Source of the DNA: Lewinella sp. LCG006
GTDB taxonomy: Bacteria; Bacteroidota; Bacteroidia; Chitinophagales; Saprospiraceae
Reading direction: 5' to 3'
DNA length: 64,000 nt
NCBI RefSeq assembly: GCF_040784935.1
Contig: NZ_CP160680.1
Span: 7,111,802 to 7,175,801 of the forward strand
Position numbers and translations under genes: made by a program. Below, piece after piece: positions 42,562 to 51,592 of this stretch. Positions within the stretch are counted from its first letter, which is position 1; every line of letters begins with the position of its first letter. The notes beneath the pieces were generated by a model. The model was not told the origin of the DNA and made no database searches. It saw only the letters and a program-made list of their open reading frames with translations.

Positions 42562-45453
42562 AACCACACGCTTCACACTACCATCCTGATGACGTAAAAA
42601 GTAAACCCCCACTGGCAAGCCCGCCAGATTAATCGTGGTAGAAGTCCATCCAGGACTGGCACTCAACTGAAACTGGCGCACCCGCTGCCCTGTTGCAGAG
42701 AGCAATTCCAGCGTACTAGTAAAGTCCTCCACCTGTAACCAACTCACTTTTAGCTGACCATCAGCGCCTACCGGATTAGGGTACACCTGCCAATCTACAG
42801 ACAGATCAAGCAGGTTTACCTCCCTTACTTCGCTGTAAGTAAAGCTCCCGTCAAGATCTTCCTGCCGCAAGCGATAATAGCTGGTTCCAGGCAGAGGATA
42901 CGTATCAAAATGGAAATATGATTGTAATTGGTTATGGTCCCCACTACTCGCCACAAAAGCCAATTCGTGAAAATCTCGACCATCACCGGAGCGCTCAATA
43001 TAAAAGCCCCTATTACTATATTCTTGTTCCGTGGTCCAATCCAGACGAACCTCCTTTCCTACCGCTTTTGCGGTGAAAGCGCCCCACTCTACGGGTAATA
43101 CCGACAGGCTTTTTACTGCTTCCAATCGAAAATCATCCAAGGCCACAAACTCGGCCCATTGGCCACCATCATGGTAACCAAAGCGGATTTGAAAATTGGC
43201 ATTAGCGTACAAGCTGAGATCCCCTTGGTAATGAGTAAGACAAGACACTTCCCAAGCACTACTTGGTAAGCACCCGCTGGTGGTCGCATCATTTAGAACA
43301 TTGACCCAACTCGTCCCATCGTAAACATCAATGGTAAAGGCTGAATAAGCATTGGAGTAGTAGGCATTGAAATTGTACACCAAAGCCAGCTCAACCGACT
43401 CATAATTCGCAAAATCGTAAACGTTAGAATACAAATAAGCTACGCCCGTGTTTTCCTGATAAGGGCCCAGTACATCATCATCAAAATAGAGCATACAACT
43501 CCCATTGATGGTATTGGGAATCCCTCCAAAGTTGGATGTCTCACGCGTAGTATCACCCGTCAACCATTGAGCACCAGATGCGTATTCGCTCAGGCATTGC
43601 CAGCCTACAGGCAGGCTGCAATCATCAAAATTTTCTTCTACAACGATCCGGCACGCTGGTGCTGGCGGTCGGTAGGAAGTAACCTGACCACAGGATACAT
43701 AACCATTGCTATTAGGAACCACTTTTACGGTTACACTCGGTGCTGTGGTCACGGGCAAATTGGGGATAACTATCTCCTGCGGGCTCATTCCATAATCCTG
43801 TGGAAAAGCCTGTTCTCCTACCAAAACGGTGAACCCCTCTTCAGCAATCGTCTCAAAACTGACCTTCAAATTTAGGGTATAGGTGTTGTTACTCAGCTCA
43901 CAATGCGTCGTTCGGCATTCTTCCAAGGTTATTTTAGAACTGTCCTCCGTACCAAAATCTATCAGCACGGGAGAACTCATCATCTCATCATTACAAGTAT
44001 GTATTACGCGCGCACGGTAAACGGTACAAAGGTCTATTTCTTCGGTAAGCGAAAGCGCCGGTTCACCACAGGCAAAGGTATCCGTCTTGCCAGAGGTCAT
44101 ATTGGTGAGCAACACTTCCCAATTTGCCCCTCCACTAGGTGACCACTCAAGGTGGAGGGCTGGCTCCGAAGCATCAATCGTAGCCACCAAATCATCAACG
44201 GGCTGGCAAACTGTCGAACAAGCGGAAAGGCAATCATTATTAGCAAGATAATTATCTACAATACTCGCAGCATTGATTTCACAAAAAGCCCAATCTCCCC
44301 GCGACCATTCCGTAGCCAGGTTCACCGTAGGATCCATAATATAGGGTGGACGATTTGTTGTATAACATTCGATTTGCGCACCGGTATAATTGTGGCTACA
44401 GCCAAAATTGTGTCCTATCTCATGGGCGGTCATCACTCTCAGGTAACCTGCACTACCTGTAAAGTCCTCCAAAATGTGATAACCATTTTCACTACAAAAA
44501 GTCCCCACGTAAGCCAGCCCAATCACACTGCCACTACCTGAGCTCTGATAGTTGCGCCGCGACCAAAATTGCCCCAAGTCATGCTCCTCCTGAAAACCAC
44601 CCGCCAGGCTCCACGCTTTGAAACTCTCTAGTAGCGGCAGGGCTTCTTCTCCACTGTACCAGGGGTCACTCTCTGTCACCAGCGGCATCACCAATTCTGA
44701 AATACGGAGGTAAACACCCTGGGAAAAATCATCGTCAAAATTGCCATTGACATTGTTCAGCACTCCTTCCAGTTGGGCCAATACCGCCCCGACAGAACCA
44801 TAATGCGCTAGCATTGAATAATCTGCAGCAATGGCCAAGTCTACCTCCACACATCCGCCCCTGGCGCCACCGGCCACTTCATTACCTAGGCGAGCAGTTT
44901 CTGTTTGACCACACCGCAGATCGGTTTGTGGCAGTACATCCATTGTCCTGTAAATCAGGTAAGTCGTTGACTCGGCATTTGCTACAAAACGCTTAAGCGG
45001 CTCTATGTACCATAGTTCCTCTCCCAGATCAACATATCCATAAATAAAATCATCGTTAATGGTCAGGCGAATATCTCTGCTCCCCTCGACGCCCCGAAAA
45101 GTAGTTACACGATTATCGGGCAGTCGTTCCTGCCGTCTTCCTCCAGGGGTGAGTAGAGCCAAAGAAAAGGAAGGTGTACGCACCGGAGCGGGCACTAAAC
45201 GCAAGGACCAATTCATCCCATTTGGAAAAAACCAATCCATCTGAATATCATTACCTGCACGCTGAACATAATTATTGATCTCCTCGGCCGGCAACTGCAC
45301 CAGGTGGTAGTTGCTGAAATACTTATTCAATTCCGTAGTTTCAAGCACTACTGTTGTTCCTGAAAAACGCTCCCAATTTTGCCCTAATAATAGCGATGGC
45401 GCCACAAACAACAATAGCAGTACAAGCTTGTTGGCACAAGTTAGGCTTCTCAT
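42556..45453 (-). CDS. secreted reprolysin-like (M12B-type) zinc metalloprotease with T9SS sorting domain
   Basis: A 965-residue secreted protease. After a signal peptide and a propeptide-like region (to about residue 200), the catalytic domain begins at CVEVDLAIAADYSMLAHYG and contains the metzincin zinc motif MTAHEIGHNFGCSHNY, with His344, and later YIMDP as Met-turn. A fibronectin-like region (PVDDLVATIDASEPALHLEWS, in part), a jelly-roll-type region with the text VYDFANYESVELALVYN, and a T9SS type A tail (YPNPVGADGQLKVSW...DGSVKRVVI) follow. It likely degrades extracellular proteins. Confidence 0.92.
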   Translation of the reverse strand: MRSLTCANKLVLLLLFVAPSLLLGQNWERFSGTTVVLETTELNKYFSNYHLVQLPAEEINNYVQRAGNDIQMDWFFPNGMNWSLRLVPAPVRTPSFSLALLTPGGRRQERLPDNRVTTFRGVEGSRDIRLTINDDFIYGYVDLGEELWYIEPLKRFVANAESTTYLIYRTMDVLPQTDLRCGQTETARLGNEVAGGARGGCVEVDLAIAADYSMLAHYGSVGAVLAQLEGVLNNVNGNFDDDFSQGVYLRISELVMPLVTESDPWYSGEEALPLLESFKAWSLAGGFQEEHDLGQFWSRRNYQSSGSGSVIGLAYVGTFCSENGYHILEDFTGSAGYLRVMTAHEIGHNFGCSHNYTGAQIECYTTNRPPYIMDPTVNLATEWSRGDWAFCEINAASIVDNYLANNDCLSACSTVCQPVDDLVATIDASEPALHLEWSPSGGANWEVLLTNMTSGKTDTFACGEPALSLTEEIDLCTVYRARVIHTCNDEMMSSPVLIDFGTEDSSKITLEECRTTHCELSNNTYTLNLKVSFETIAEEGFTVLVGEQAFPQDYGMSPQEIVIPNLPVTTAPSVTVKVVPNSNGYVSCGQVTSYRPPAPACRIVVEENFDDCSLPVGWQCLSEYASGAQWLTGDTTRETSNFGGIPNTINGSCMLYFDDDVLGPYQENTGVAYLYSNVYDFANYESVELALVYNFNAYYSNAYSAFTIDVYDGTSWVNVLNDATTSGCLPSSAWEVSCLTHYQGDLSLYANANFQIRFGYHDGGQWAEFVALDDFRLEAVKSLSVLPVEWGAFTAKAVGKEVRLDWTTEQEYSNRGFYIERSGDGRDFHELAFVASSGDHNQLQSYFHFDTYPLPGTSYYRLRQEDLDGSFTYSEVREVNLLDLSVDWQVYPNPVGADGQLKVSWLQVEDFTSTLELLSATGQRVRQFQLSASPGWTSTTINLAGLPVGVYFLRHQDGSVKRVVI

Positions 45454-46018
45454 AGTAATTTTCTTTCATGTGTAAAATCGAAAAGTCGCCTTGTGCTGTT
45501 GATAGTGTTTAATACAAGAGAACAGCCGTTATCGCTGCGGATAACAGTTCATTAATTCATTATCATTTTTAGTTAGACAGTTACTGAAAAAGCCATGACA
45601 ACAGTACTGCACAAAAGCAGTACCCCATCAAAGACGCCAAAAAGATGTGCTGTTGAAAGTGTCCGTTAAAAAAGCGATGAGCAAAGACCTTGACCTTTGC
45701 TGCACCACTACTGTGGGAGTGTGTTTGTTGTTCTTACGCGAAAACTAATGAACAGGGTTCATTCCTTTAGAAAGCCAGATGCACAATAGTGCAGATGGGT
45801 GTAATAGATGATGTGGTATTGTTAAATGTCTACGACTAAGATAAGGTAAAAAATACCATATATAAAATTTTATTATAAATTTATTTCTAATGAATCAAGC
45901 CTAACAAATCATCTAAGCTGGACTTTCGCATTCACCGGATGCCGTAAAAAGATTAAAAGTAGAAAGTATTAGGATTTGAAAACGCGAAGTGAGCCGTATC
46001 GCTTGTCGAAAGTCCATC
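45454..46018. other. 565-bp non-coding stretch
   Basis: No convincing gene. It separates two minus-strand units. It includes an AT-rich block at about 45848-45890 (ACCATATATAAAATTTTATTA) and, at its right end, copy B of the TAAGCTGGACTTTCG element. Nothing else was recognised. Confidence 0.5.
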
Positions 46019-46019
46019 T
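45914..46019. repeat. dispersed palindromic element, copy B (full-length)
   Basis: Bounded by TAAGCTGGACTTTCG on the left and CGAAAGTCCATCTCA on the right, which form a terminal inverted repeat of GGACTTTCG. The interior AAGATTAAAAGTAGAAAG...TAGGATTTGAAAACGCGAA resembles copy A near 4270-4308. The right end touches the stop codon of the YCII gene. Confidence 0.55.
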
Positions 46020-46450
46020 CAGAACAACTGTGCCCCCACCGCAGCCCAAAACGGGTGAATTTCCACCACCAGTCGACCAGCAAGCACCGCGGGATCTTGA
46101 CTCGCGAGTTTTACCGCTTCTTCGTAAGTGGGAGTAGAATAGATGACAACACCCTGAATACCACTATCATCGGCAAATGGCCCCGCCAGACAAATTTTCC
46201 GCTGCCGACCTAGTTCTGCCAGATGTGCAAGATGCCCTTCTTGAATTTTTGCGGCAGTGGCTTCGTCCTGGTCACGGCGTGGGCCCACTTTCAAAAAGCA
46301 CATAAAATACTGCTTCATCAAATAAGTAGTATCACCAGACTGATGGCTGAACGTCTGAAAACCTACGGTATCGATGGGCATAGATTGGGCTTGAAGCCTA
46401 TTGCCTTCAAGGCCAAACAGTACGAAAAGGAGCAGAACAAATAATCTCAT
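46019..46450 (-). CDS. exported YCII-domain protein
   Basis: A 143-residue protein with an N-terminal signal peptide (MRLFVLLLFVLFGLEGNRLQAQS). The mature part has the YCII ferredoxin-like pattern: YFMCFLKVGPRRDQD, a conserved His in QEGHLAHLAELGRQRKICLAGPF (in part), and EEAVKLASQDPAVLAGRLVVEIHPFW. YCII domains may be small enzymes related to muconolactone isomerase-like folds. The start at MRLF was used; the upstream TTG is weaker. It follows the DUF6438-like gene by five bases, so they form an operon. Confidence 0.85.
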   Translation of the reverse strand: MRLFVLLLFVLFGLEGNRLQAQSMPIDTVGFQTFSHQSGDTTYLMKQYFMCFLKVGPRRDQDEATAAKIQEGHLAHLAELGRQRKICLAGPFADDSGIQGVVIYSTPTYEEAVKLASQDPAVLAGRLVVEIHPFWAAVGAQLF

Positions 46451-46455
46451 GATGG

Positions 46456-47193
46456 TCAATTTCGTGGTGAAAGATTCATTGTTTTATTAAACTCCGCACT
46501 CAACACATATTCATTCCGCCTTACTAATCCTAGCATTTCTTCCGGGTTGATTCGCTCAGGATTAAATCGAAACAACCAATAAGGACTATTTGGGGCGAGC
46601 CGTTTAACGATCTGCAAATCCTGTTTAGCAAACTGAATAATCCAAACGTTTGGATCTACTTCCGACGACAAGTTTACCAATAGCTCATCCGCAATGACGT
46701 TCTCAGGCATCCCGTAGTTGCTACCTGCCGCTTGTTTCTCCCAACCACCACTTTCCGCGATGGCCGTGAGTTTTTCTTCCAGTTCCATAATCTTTGCAGG
46801 GCGCCCGTCCTTACCTTTCACCGACTTTGACTGCTCGCCATCATGGAAGGAAATGGTTACCGTCGCCAAATCCGGAATTTGGGCTTTATAAGCATTCTGA
46901 AAATTCCAAAAATTGGATGACTCGAAGTCTTTGATCAAATTGCGATAAGTCGTCTGATCCAATAATTTCGTGTGCAAACCAATCCGATTGGTAAACTGCT
47001 GGCCTTCATAAGCCACAACACCACCTTCATAAATAGTAAGTTTATACACTGGACAACTACCAAAGCAAGGGCCTTTGAACATTTCAATCCGGGGATCAAG
47101 CTGGTCCAGGTCTTTGGTCGTCAATGGTCGGCAGGTTGCCGCCAGAAAAATAAATGCACCGGCGGCCAGGATAAGGAAGTGTAGCTTACGCAT
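46456..47193 (-). CDS. DUF6438-like lipoprotein
   Basis: A 245-residue predicted lipoprotein with signal peptide MRKLHFLILAAGAFIFLAATC (lipobox Cys21). The block EMFKGPCFGSCPVYKLTIYEGGVVAYEG (in part GPCFGSCPVYKLTIYEGG) is the hallmark of the DUF6438 family, which is common in Saprospiria and flavobacteria; function unknown. The remaining 130 residues (GMPENVIADELLVNLSSEVD) form a second domain of unknown role. Upstream partner of the YCII protein gene. Confidence 0.85.
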   Translation of the reverse strand: MRKLHFLILAAGAFIFLAATCRPLTTKDLDQLDPRIEMFKGPCFGSCPVYKLTIYEGGVVAYEGQQFTNRIGLHTKLLDQTTYRNLIKDFESSNFWNFQNAYKAQIPDLATVTISFHDGEQSKSVKGKDGRPAKIMELEEKLTAIAESGGWEKQAAGSNYGMPENVIADELLVNLSSEVDPNVWIIQFAKQDLQIVKRLAPNSPYWLFRFNPERINPEEMLGLVRRNEYVLSAEFNKTMNLSPRN

Positions 47194-47241
47194 AATCAGG
47201 GAAACTTTTGTTTGTGTGCAATGATAAACATTTTTGGAGAT

Positions 47242-48492
47242 TTATAACAATACCTTCCTCACCTGCCAAAGTTCGCCCTTCTTCGCGACTAAAAAATGAA
47301 TTCCGGAAACGGCACCGGGTACCCGCTGGGTAAAACCACCCGAAAGCTCAGTTTTCCAAGAGGCAAGCTCCTGCCCCAATACATTGTAAAGCACCCAATC
47401 CAAATCTGGGGCTAAAGCCTCCAAGGTCAATTCACCATTAATAGAAGACAACAGCTTAAACAAATTATCAACCTGCTGTGGTTCCTTAGTTCCTACCACA
47501 CACTGCGCAATACATTCGGCGTTCAATAATCCCGGGCGGTAGGTTTGCAGGGCTTCCCATACACGGTCTTTTTGCCCTTGGGTAAACATCACTGCACAGG
47601 CATCATCTACAAACCCCATAAAATTCTGGTAATTATCTGGCCCGCCATTACCCGGGCAGCTATCCTGGAATCCACTCGGGCAGGTTCCTGCGTAGGTCTG
47701 GGTTTGCTTTTCCGTATCGGCCACCAAATCATCGTAGACGGGGTCAGGGCAACAGACACCAGGATTACAATTCGGCGGAGGAGTCACATTGCCCCACGGG
47801 TGCAACAGATTAAGATAGTGGCCAATCTCGTGGGTGCAAGTACGCCCCAAATCATAAGGTGCAGTAGCAGTCCCCCCCCTACCAAAGCGATCATACTGGA
47901 TATAAACGCCGTCTTCGGCGCGAGGTACTTCACCACTCGCTATCTCTGTAGGGAAAATACCAATCCCGGCAACACCATTGAAATCAAGGTCGGCCACCCA
48001 GATATTGAGGTAGCAATCGGTACACCAGGCTGAGCTTCCTCCCAGCTCATCATAACAAAGATTGCGGCGCCCCTCGGTAAAATCATTGCCAATGCCTTCC
48101 ACCGAAGTAGGCGTGAAAATGATCCCGGAATGCGGATTCCCCAAAGGGTCTTGGTCAGCCAGGACAAAATTGATCTCCATGTCCGCAAACTTATTTTGGT
48201 ACCAATTAATGACTCCATTCCCATTATCTAAGTCAGCATTTGCGGCCCTAAAATCTTCATTGAGCACTGCTATCTGGGAGTTGATTTGGGCCTCCGTAAG
48301 CCTTTGAGCATCATTGTAGTAAACATTATGCACCACTACCGGAATGGTGATGGTCGTCAATGGAGCAGCAGCTACTTCCACGCTTGGGGAGGGGGTTGTA
48401 GCGCGGCTGGCGCACCAATCTTGGGCCGTAAGATGAAAGGAAAGCAGGAGAAGTAAGAAGAAGAGTTTGGTCGTGAATTGCGCGTTAATCAT
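47242..48492 (-). CDS. secreted M43 (pappalysin/cytophagalysin) zinc metalloprotease with T9SS sorting domain
   Basis: A 416-residue secreted protease. The N-terminus has a signal peptide (LFFLLLLLSFHLTAQ). The catalytic domain opens with TITIPVVVHNVYYNDAQRLTEAQI, typical of cytophagalysins, and carries the zinc motif CTHEIGHYLNLLHPWG (His221), and FMGFVDDACAVMFTQGQ as the Met-turn region. The last 80 residues (DNLFKLLSSINGELTLEA...GELWQVRKVLL) look like a degenerate T9SS tail. It is likely to cleave extracellular protein. Confidence 0.92.
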   Translation of the reverse strand: MINAQFTTKLFFLLLLLSFHLTAQDWCASRATTPSPSVEVAAAPLTTITIPVVVHNVYYNDAQRLTEAQINSQIAVLNEDFRAANADLDNGNGVINWYQNKFADMEINFVLADQDPLGNPHSGIIFTPTSVEGIGNDFTEGRRNLCYDELGGSSAWCTDCYLNIWVADLDFNGVAGIGIFPTEIASGEVPRAEDGVYIQYDRFGRGGTATAPYDLGRTCTHEIGHYLNLLHPWGNVTPPPNCNPGVCCPDPVYDDLVADTEKQTQTYAGTCPSGFQDSCPGNGGPDNYQNFMGFVDDACAVMFTQGQKDRVWEALQTYRPGLLNAECIAQCVVGTKEPQQVDNLFKLLSSINGELTLEALAPDLDWVLYNVLGQELASWKTELSGGFTQRVPGAVSGIHFLVAKKGELWQVRKVLL

Positions 48493-48501
48493 AATATTGA
48501 A

Positions 48502-48533
48502 GTTTTAGCTGGACATTCGACGAAAGTGCAGCT
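48502..48533. repeat. short copy C of the TAAGCTGGACTTTCG element
   Basis: TTTAGCTGGACATTCGACGAA and its mirror GTGCAGCTTA form a near-perfect palindrome: the outer TAGCTG/CAGCTTA and inner TTCG-ACGAA pair with few mismatches. It looks like two element ends joined without the interior found in copy B. Confidence 0.4.
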
Positions 48534-49867
48534 TATTCTTCCTCTTCCTGGCGCATAGCTTCGGGCAGTTGCTTGGAGGTACGAGCACCTAGTTTTCGTA
48601 GCTTTTCGGCACGTCCGACCAAGGTCTGGTTGTAACGCTTACCTTCGGAGAGCTTGTACATGGCCGCCGAATAGGCGTTGTGTACGCTGTCCAGGCGCTG
48701 GCCTACCAGTTGGAGGTCTTCTACGAAGTTAACGAACTTATCGTACAACTGGCCGCTTTGGCGCGCTATTTCCTGTACACTGCGTTGCTGTTTCTCTTGT
48801 TTCCAAATGTAGGAAACCGTACGCATGGTAGCCAGAAGTGTGGAATTGGTGACCATAACGATGTTATCATCCAACGCATCAAGAAACAAGCGCTGGTCTT
48901 GCTGTACGGCCAGGGCAAAAGCGGGCTCAATGGGAATAAACAAGAGCAAGTAATCCGGGGAATTGATTTGATACAAATCCTGGTACTTCTTCTTGCTCAG
49001 ACCTTTGATGTGGGCACGAACACTTTCGAGATGCAATTTCAACGCGGTGGCCCGCTGGGTATCATCTTCGGCGCTGCAATAGCGATCGTAAGCCGTAAGT
49101 GAAACTTTGCAGTCGATCACCAGGTGTTTGTTTTCCGGTAAGTTGATGATAAAATCGGGCCGTTTGAGTTTGCCTTCCTGATCACGGAAGGAGGATTGCG
49201 TGCGATAGTGCACTTCTTTTTGCAAGCCAGCCTTTTCGAGCAAGAGTTCTAGCTGCACCTCTCCCCAGTCGCCCTGGGTTTTGTTATCGCCTTTGAGGGC
49301 GGCGGTAAGGTTGCTGGCATCAAGACTGAGTTGTTGGTTGAGATCGCGCAGTTGCTCAATTTCTTTTTTCAGGCTTACACGATCACGGGTTTCTTCCAGA
49401 TAACGGCGCTCAATATTGTCTTCGAAGGTTTTGATTTTTTCCTTCAGGGGATCCAGCAGATGCTGGAGTTGATTGTGATTTTGTTCTGTAAACTTCTTGC
49501 TTTTCTCCTCAAGGAGGCGGTTGGCCATCGACTCGAAGGCCAGGCGGTTGGTCTGCTGCAATTCCTGCATCTCCTGGAGCTGTGCCGCTAGTTTTTCTTG
49601 AAGGTATTCCAAGCGTGTTCTTTCGGTAGCCAGAGCTGCAGAAAGATCGCGCTCGGTTTCCGTTTTTTCGTGGAGGTTGGCCTGTAATACATCGGCTTGT
49701 TCCAGCAGTGCTTCGTGAACCGCTTTGGGGACATAAGTAACTGCAATTTGATCGCTGGAAACATAGTCATTACTGACTTTCAATCGTTGCCACCAGTAAC
49801 CAAGCACAAAGCCTAGTAGTAGCCCGATGATCAAAAACAGAAAAGCCAGTAATATAGGATCCGCCAT
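48533..49867 (-). CDS. rmuC: DNA recombination protein RmuC
   Basis: A 444-residue RmuC. It has an N-terminal membrane anchor (ILLAFLFLIIGLLLGFVLGYWW), a long coiled coil (about residues 65-210) and the nuclease-like core with GDWGEVQLELLLEKAGL, KRPDFIINLPENKHLVIDCKVSL (in part: PDFIINLP, VIDCKVS) and SPDYLLLFIPIEPAF. The PD-(D/E)xK-type residues are Asp and Glu/Cys-Lys around VIDCKVS. RmuC limits inversion at short inverted repeats, which is notable in a palindrome-rich genome. ATG at 49867 was preferred to a TTG five codons upstream. Confidence 0.95.
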   Translation of the reverse strand: MADPILLAFLFLIIGLLLGFVLGYWWQRLKVSNDYVSSDQIAVTYVPKAVHEALLEQADVLQANLHEKTETERDLSAALATERTRLEYLQEKLAAQLQEMQELQQTNRLAFESMANRLLEEKSKKFTEQNHNQLQHLLDPLKEKIKTFEDNIERRYLEETRDRVSLKKEIEQLRDLNQQLSLDASNLTAALKGDNKTQGDWGEVQLELLLEKAGLQKEVHYRTQSSFRDQEGKLKRPDFIINLPENKHLVIDCKVSLTAYDRYCSAEDDTQRATALKLHLESVRAHIKGLSKKKYQDLYQINSPDYLLLFIPIEPAFALAVQQDQRLFLDALDDNIVMVTNSTLLATMRTVSYIWKQEKQQRSVQEIARQSGQLYDKFVNFVEDLQLVGQRLDSVHNAYSAAMYKLSEGKRYNQTLVGRAEKLRKLGARTSKQLPEAMRQEEEE

Positions 49868-50132
49868 GCTCTTAGTATTCAAGGTTAACCACAGGGCAAT
49901 TTACAAAATGTTTTAAATAAAATGATATTTAAACTTTTATTGCACCCAAATAGGCAAGCTGCCTGGAAGACCCGAACGCAGTGAGGGGACCGCAAGGACG
50001 GCGTCCAAAAGAGAATTACTAATCAGGTACCAAGTAGAGGGTAAAGGGACTTTGATGGTTCCAAATTCGAAATTCCACCAAGTACCACGTACCTTGTACG
50101 ATATTCTACTCACCCAAAATTCATTCGCTTAC

Positions 50133-51584
50133 ATGTCTGATACCGTACATTTTAAGGTCATTATTGTAGGAGCTGGGCTTTCGGGTATTGGCGCGGCTTA
50201 CCATCTTCAGGACAAGTGCCCTGATCATGACTTCACGATCTTGGAAGCCAGGGAAAGCATGGGCGGCACCTGGGATTTGTTTCGTTATCCTGGTATTCGC
50301 TCCGACTCAGACATGTACACGCTGGGGTATTCTTTCAGTCCGTGGAAAGACCCAAAAGCTATTGCAGATGGCCCTTCGATTTTGGCCTACATCAAAAGCA
50401 CCGCTGAAGCATTTGACATCGATAAAAAGATCAGGTACGACCACCGGGTAAGCACGGCGGATTGGAACAGCGATGAGAAAAACTGGCGCATTACAGCTCG
50501 TACAGCAAATGGAACAAAGGAGGTCAGCTACACTTGTAATTTTCTATTTATTTGCAGTGGTTACTACCGTTACGACCAGGGTTATTTGCCTGATTTTCCG
50601 GGTGTAAATCAGTACCAAGGCCAGCTCATACACCCCCAGCAGTGGCCGGAAGACCTGGATTATTGCGACAAAGATGTGGTGGTGATTGGTAGTGGTGCTA
50701 CAGCGGTGACTTTGGTGCCTGAACTGGCCAAACAGGCCAAATCGGTGACCATGCTACAACGTACACCAACCTATATCATGAACTTGCCCAGTGAAGACTG
50801 GGTGGCCAATCAACTAAAGAAATTCCTGCCCAAAAGCTGGGCGCATACCTTGGCCCGCTGGAAGAACATCACTGTTGGTCTCCTCTTTTACCAAGTTTCA
50901 CAACGCTGGCCAAATACCATCAAACGCTTTTTGCAAAAAGCCGCCCGCAAGGAACTGGGGCCCGATATTGCCATTGAGCACTTTGACCCTCCCTACGGGC
51001 CGTGGGATCAGCGACTGTGCCTGGTGCCTGATGGTGATTTGTTTCACAGCTTACGCGAAGGGAAAGCACAAATAATCACCGATCAGATAAAAACCTTTAC
51101 CCCAGAAGGACTGGAGCTGCAATCGGGTACACAACTCAAGGCTGACCTCGTGGTAGCCGCTACAGGCTTGAAAATCCAGATCCTGGGCGGCATTCAATAC
51201 AAGGTAGGCGGGGAAGCGCAAGACCTGGCAAAACTACACGCCTATCGGGGGGTAATGCTGAGTGATCTGCCCAACCTGGGTCTGGCCATTGGCTATACCA
51301 ATGCCTCGTGGACCTTGAAATGCGACCTGAACTGCCAGTATATTTGTCGATTGCTCAACTATATGAAGGAGCACAATTACCAAGTGTGTACGCCCCGCTT
51401 TGATGCCAGCACCTACGACTCGGAGCCGCTCCTGGACCTGAGTGCGGGCTACGTACAGCGCGCACTGAACGACTTACCAAAACAGGGATCAGGTGGCCCG
51501 TGGAAAGTACACCAAAACTACTTCAAGGACCTGGTTTCGCTACGCTTTGGCGATCTTGCCGACGAGGCTTTGCAGTACGAATGA
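50133..51584 (+). CDS. FAD-dependent monooxygenase (FMO/Baeyer-Villiger type)
   Basis: A 483-residue flavoprotein. The FAD-binding motif is VIIVGAGLSGIGAAYHL (from about residue 9), the fingerprint FxGxxxHxxxWP appears as YQGQLIHPQQWPED, and the NADPH-binding motif is VVVIGSGATAVTLVPEL. The text GGTWDLFRYPGIRSDSDMYTLGYSF is typical of Baeyer-Villiger-type and related EthA-like enzymes. The substrate is unknown. The 27 codons upstream of MSDTVHFK lie in a region of imperfect inverted repeats and were excluded. Confidence 0.92.
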   Translation: MSDTVHFKVIIVGAGLSGIGAAYHLQDKCPDHDFTILEARESMGGTWDLFRYPGIRSDSDMYTLGYSFSPWKDPKAIADGPSILAYIKSTAEAFDIDKKIRYDHRVSTADWNSDEKNWRITARTANGTKEVSYTCNFLFICSGYYRYDQGYLPDFPGVNQYQGQLIHPQQWPEDLDYCDKDVVVIGSGATAVTLVPELAKQAKSVTMLQRTPTYIMNLPSEDWVANQLKKFLPKSWAHTLARWKNITVGLLFYQVSQRWPNTIKRFLQKAARKELGPDIAIEHFDPPYGPWDQRLCLVPDGDLFHSLREGKAQIITDQIKTFTPEGLELQSGTQLKADLVVAATGLKIQILGGIQYKVGGEAQDLAKLHAYRGVMLSDLPNLGLAIGYTNASWTLKCDLNCQYICRLLNYMKEHNYQVCTPRFDASTYDSEPLLDLSAGYVQRALNDLPKQGSGGPWKVHQNYFKDLVSLRFGDLADEALQYE

Positions 51585-51592
51585 TTTCAAAA

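Noticed and set aside
49919-50132. Inverted segments GGTACCAAGTAG / CCAAGTACCACGTACC as another dispersed element
   Set aside because: The pairing is short and partial and no second copy was seen in the window, so I did not list it.
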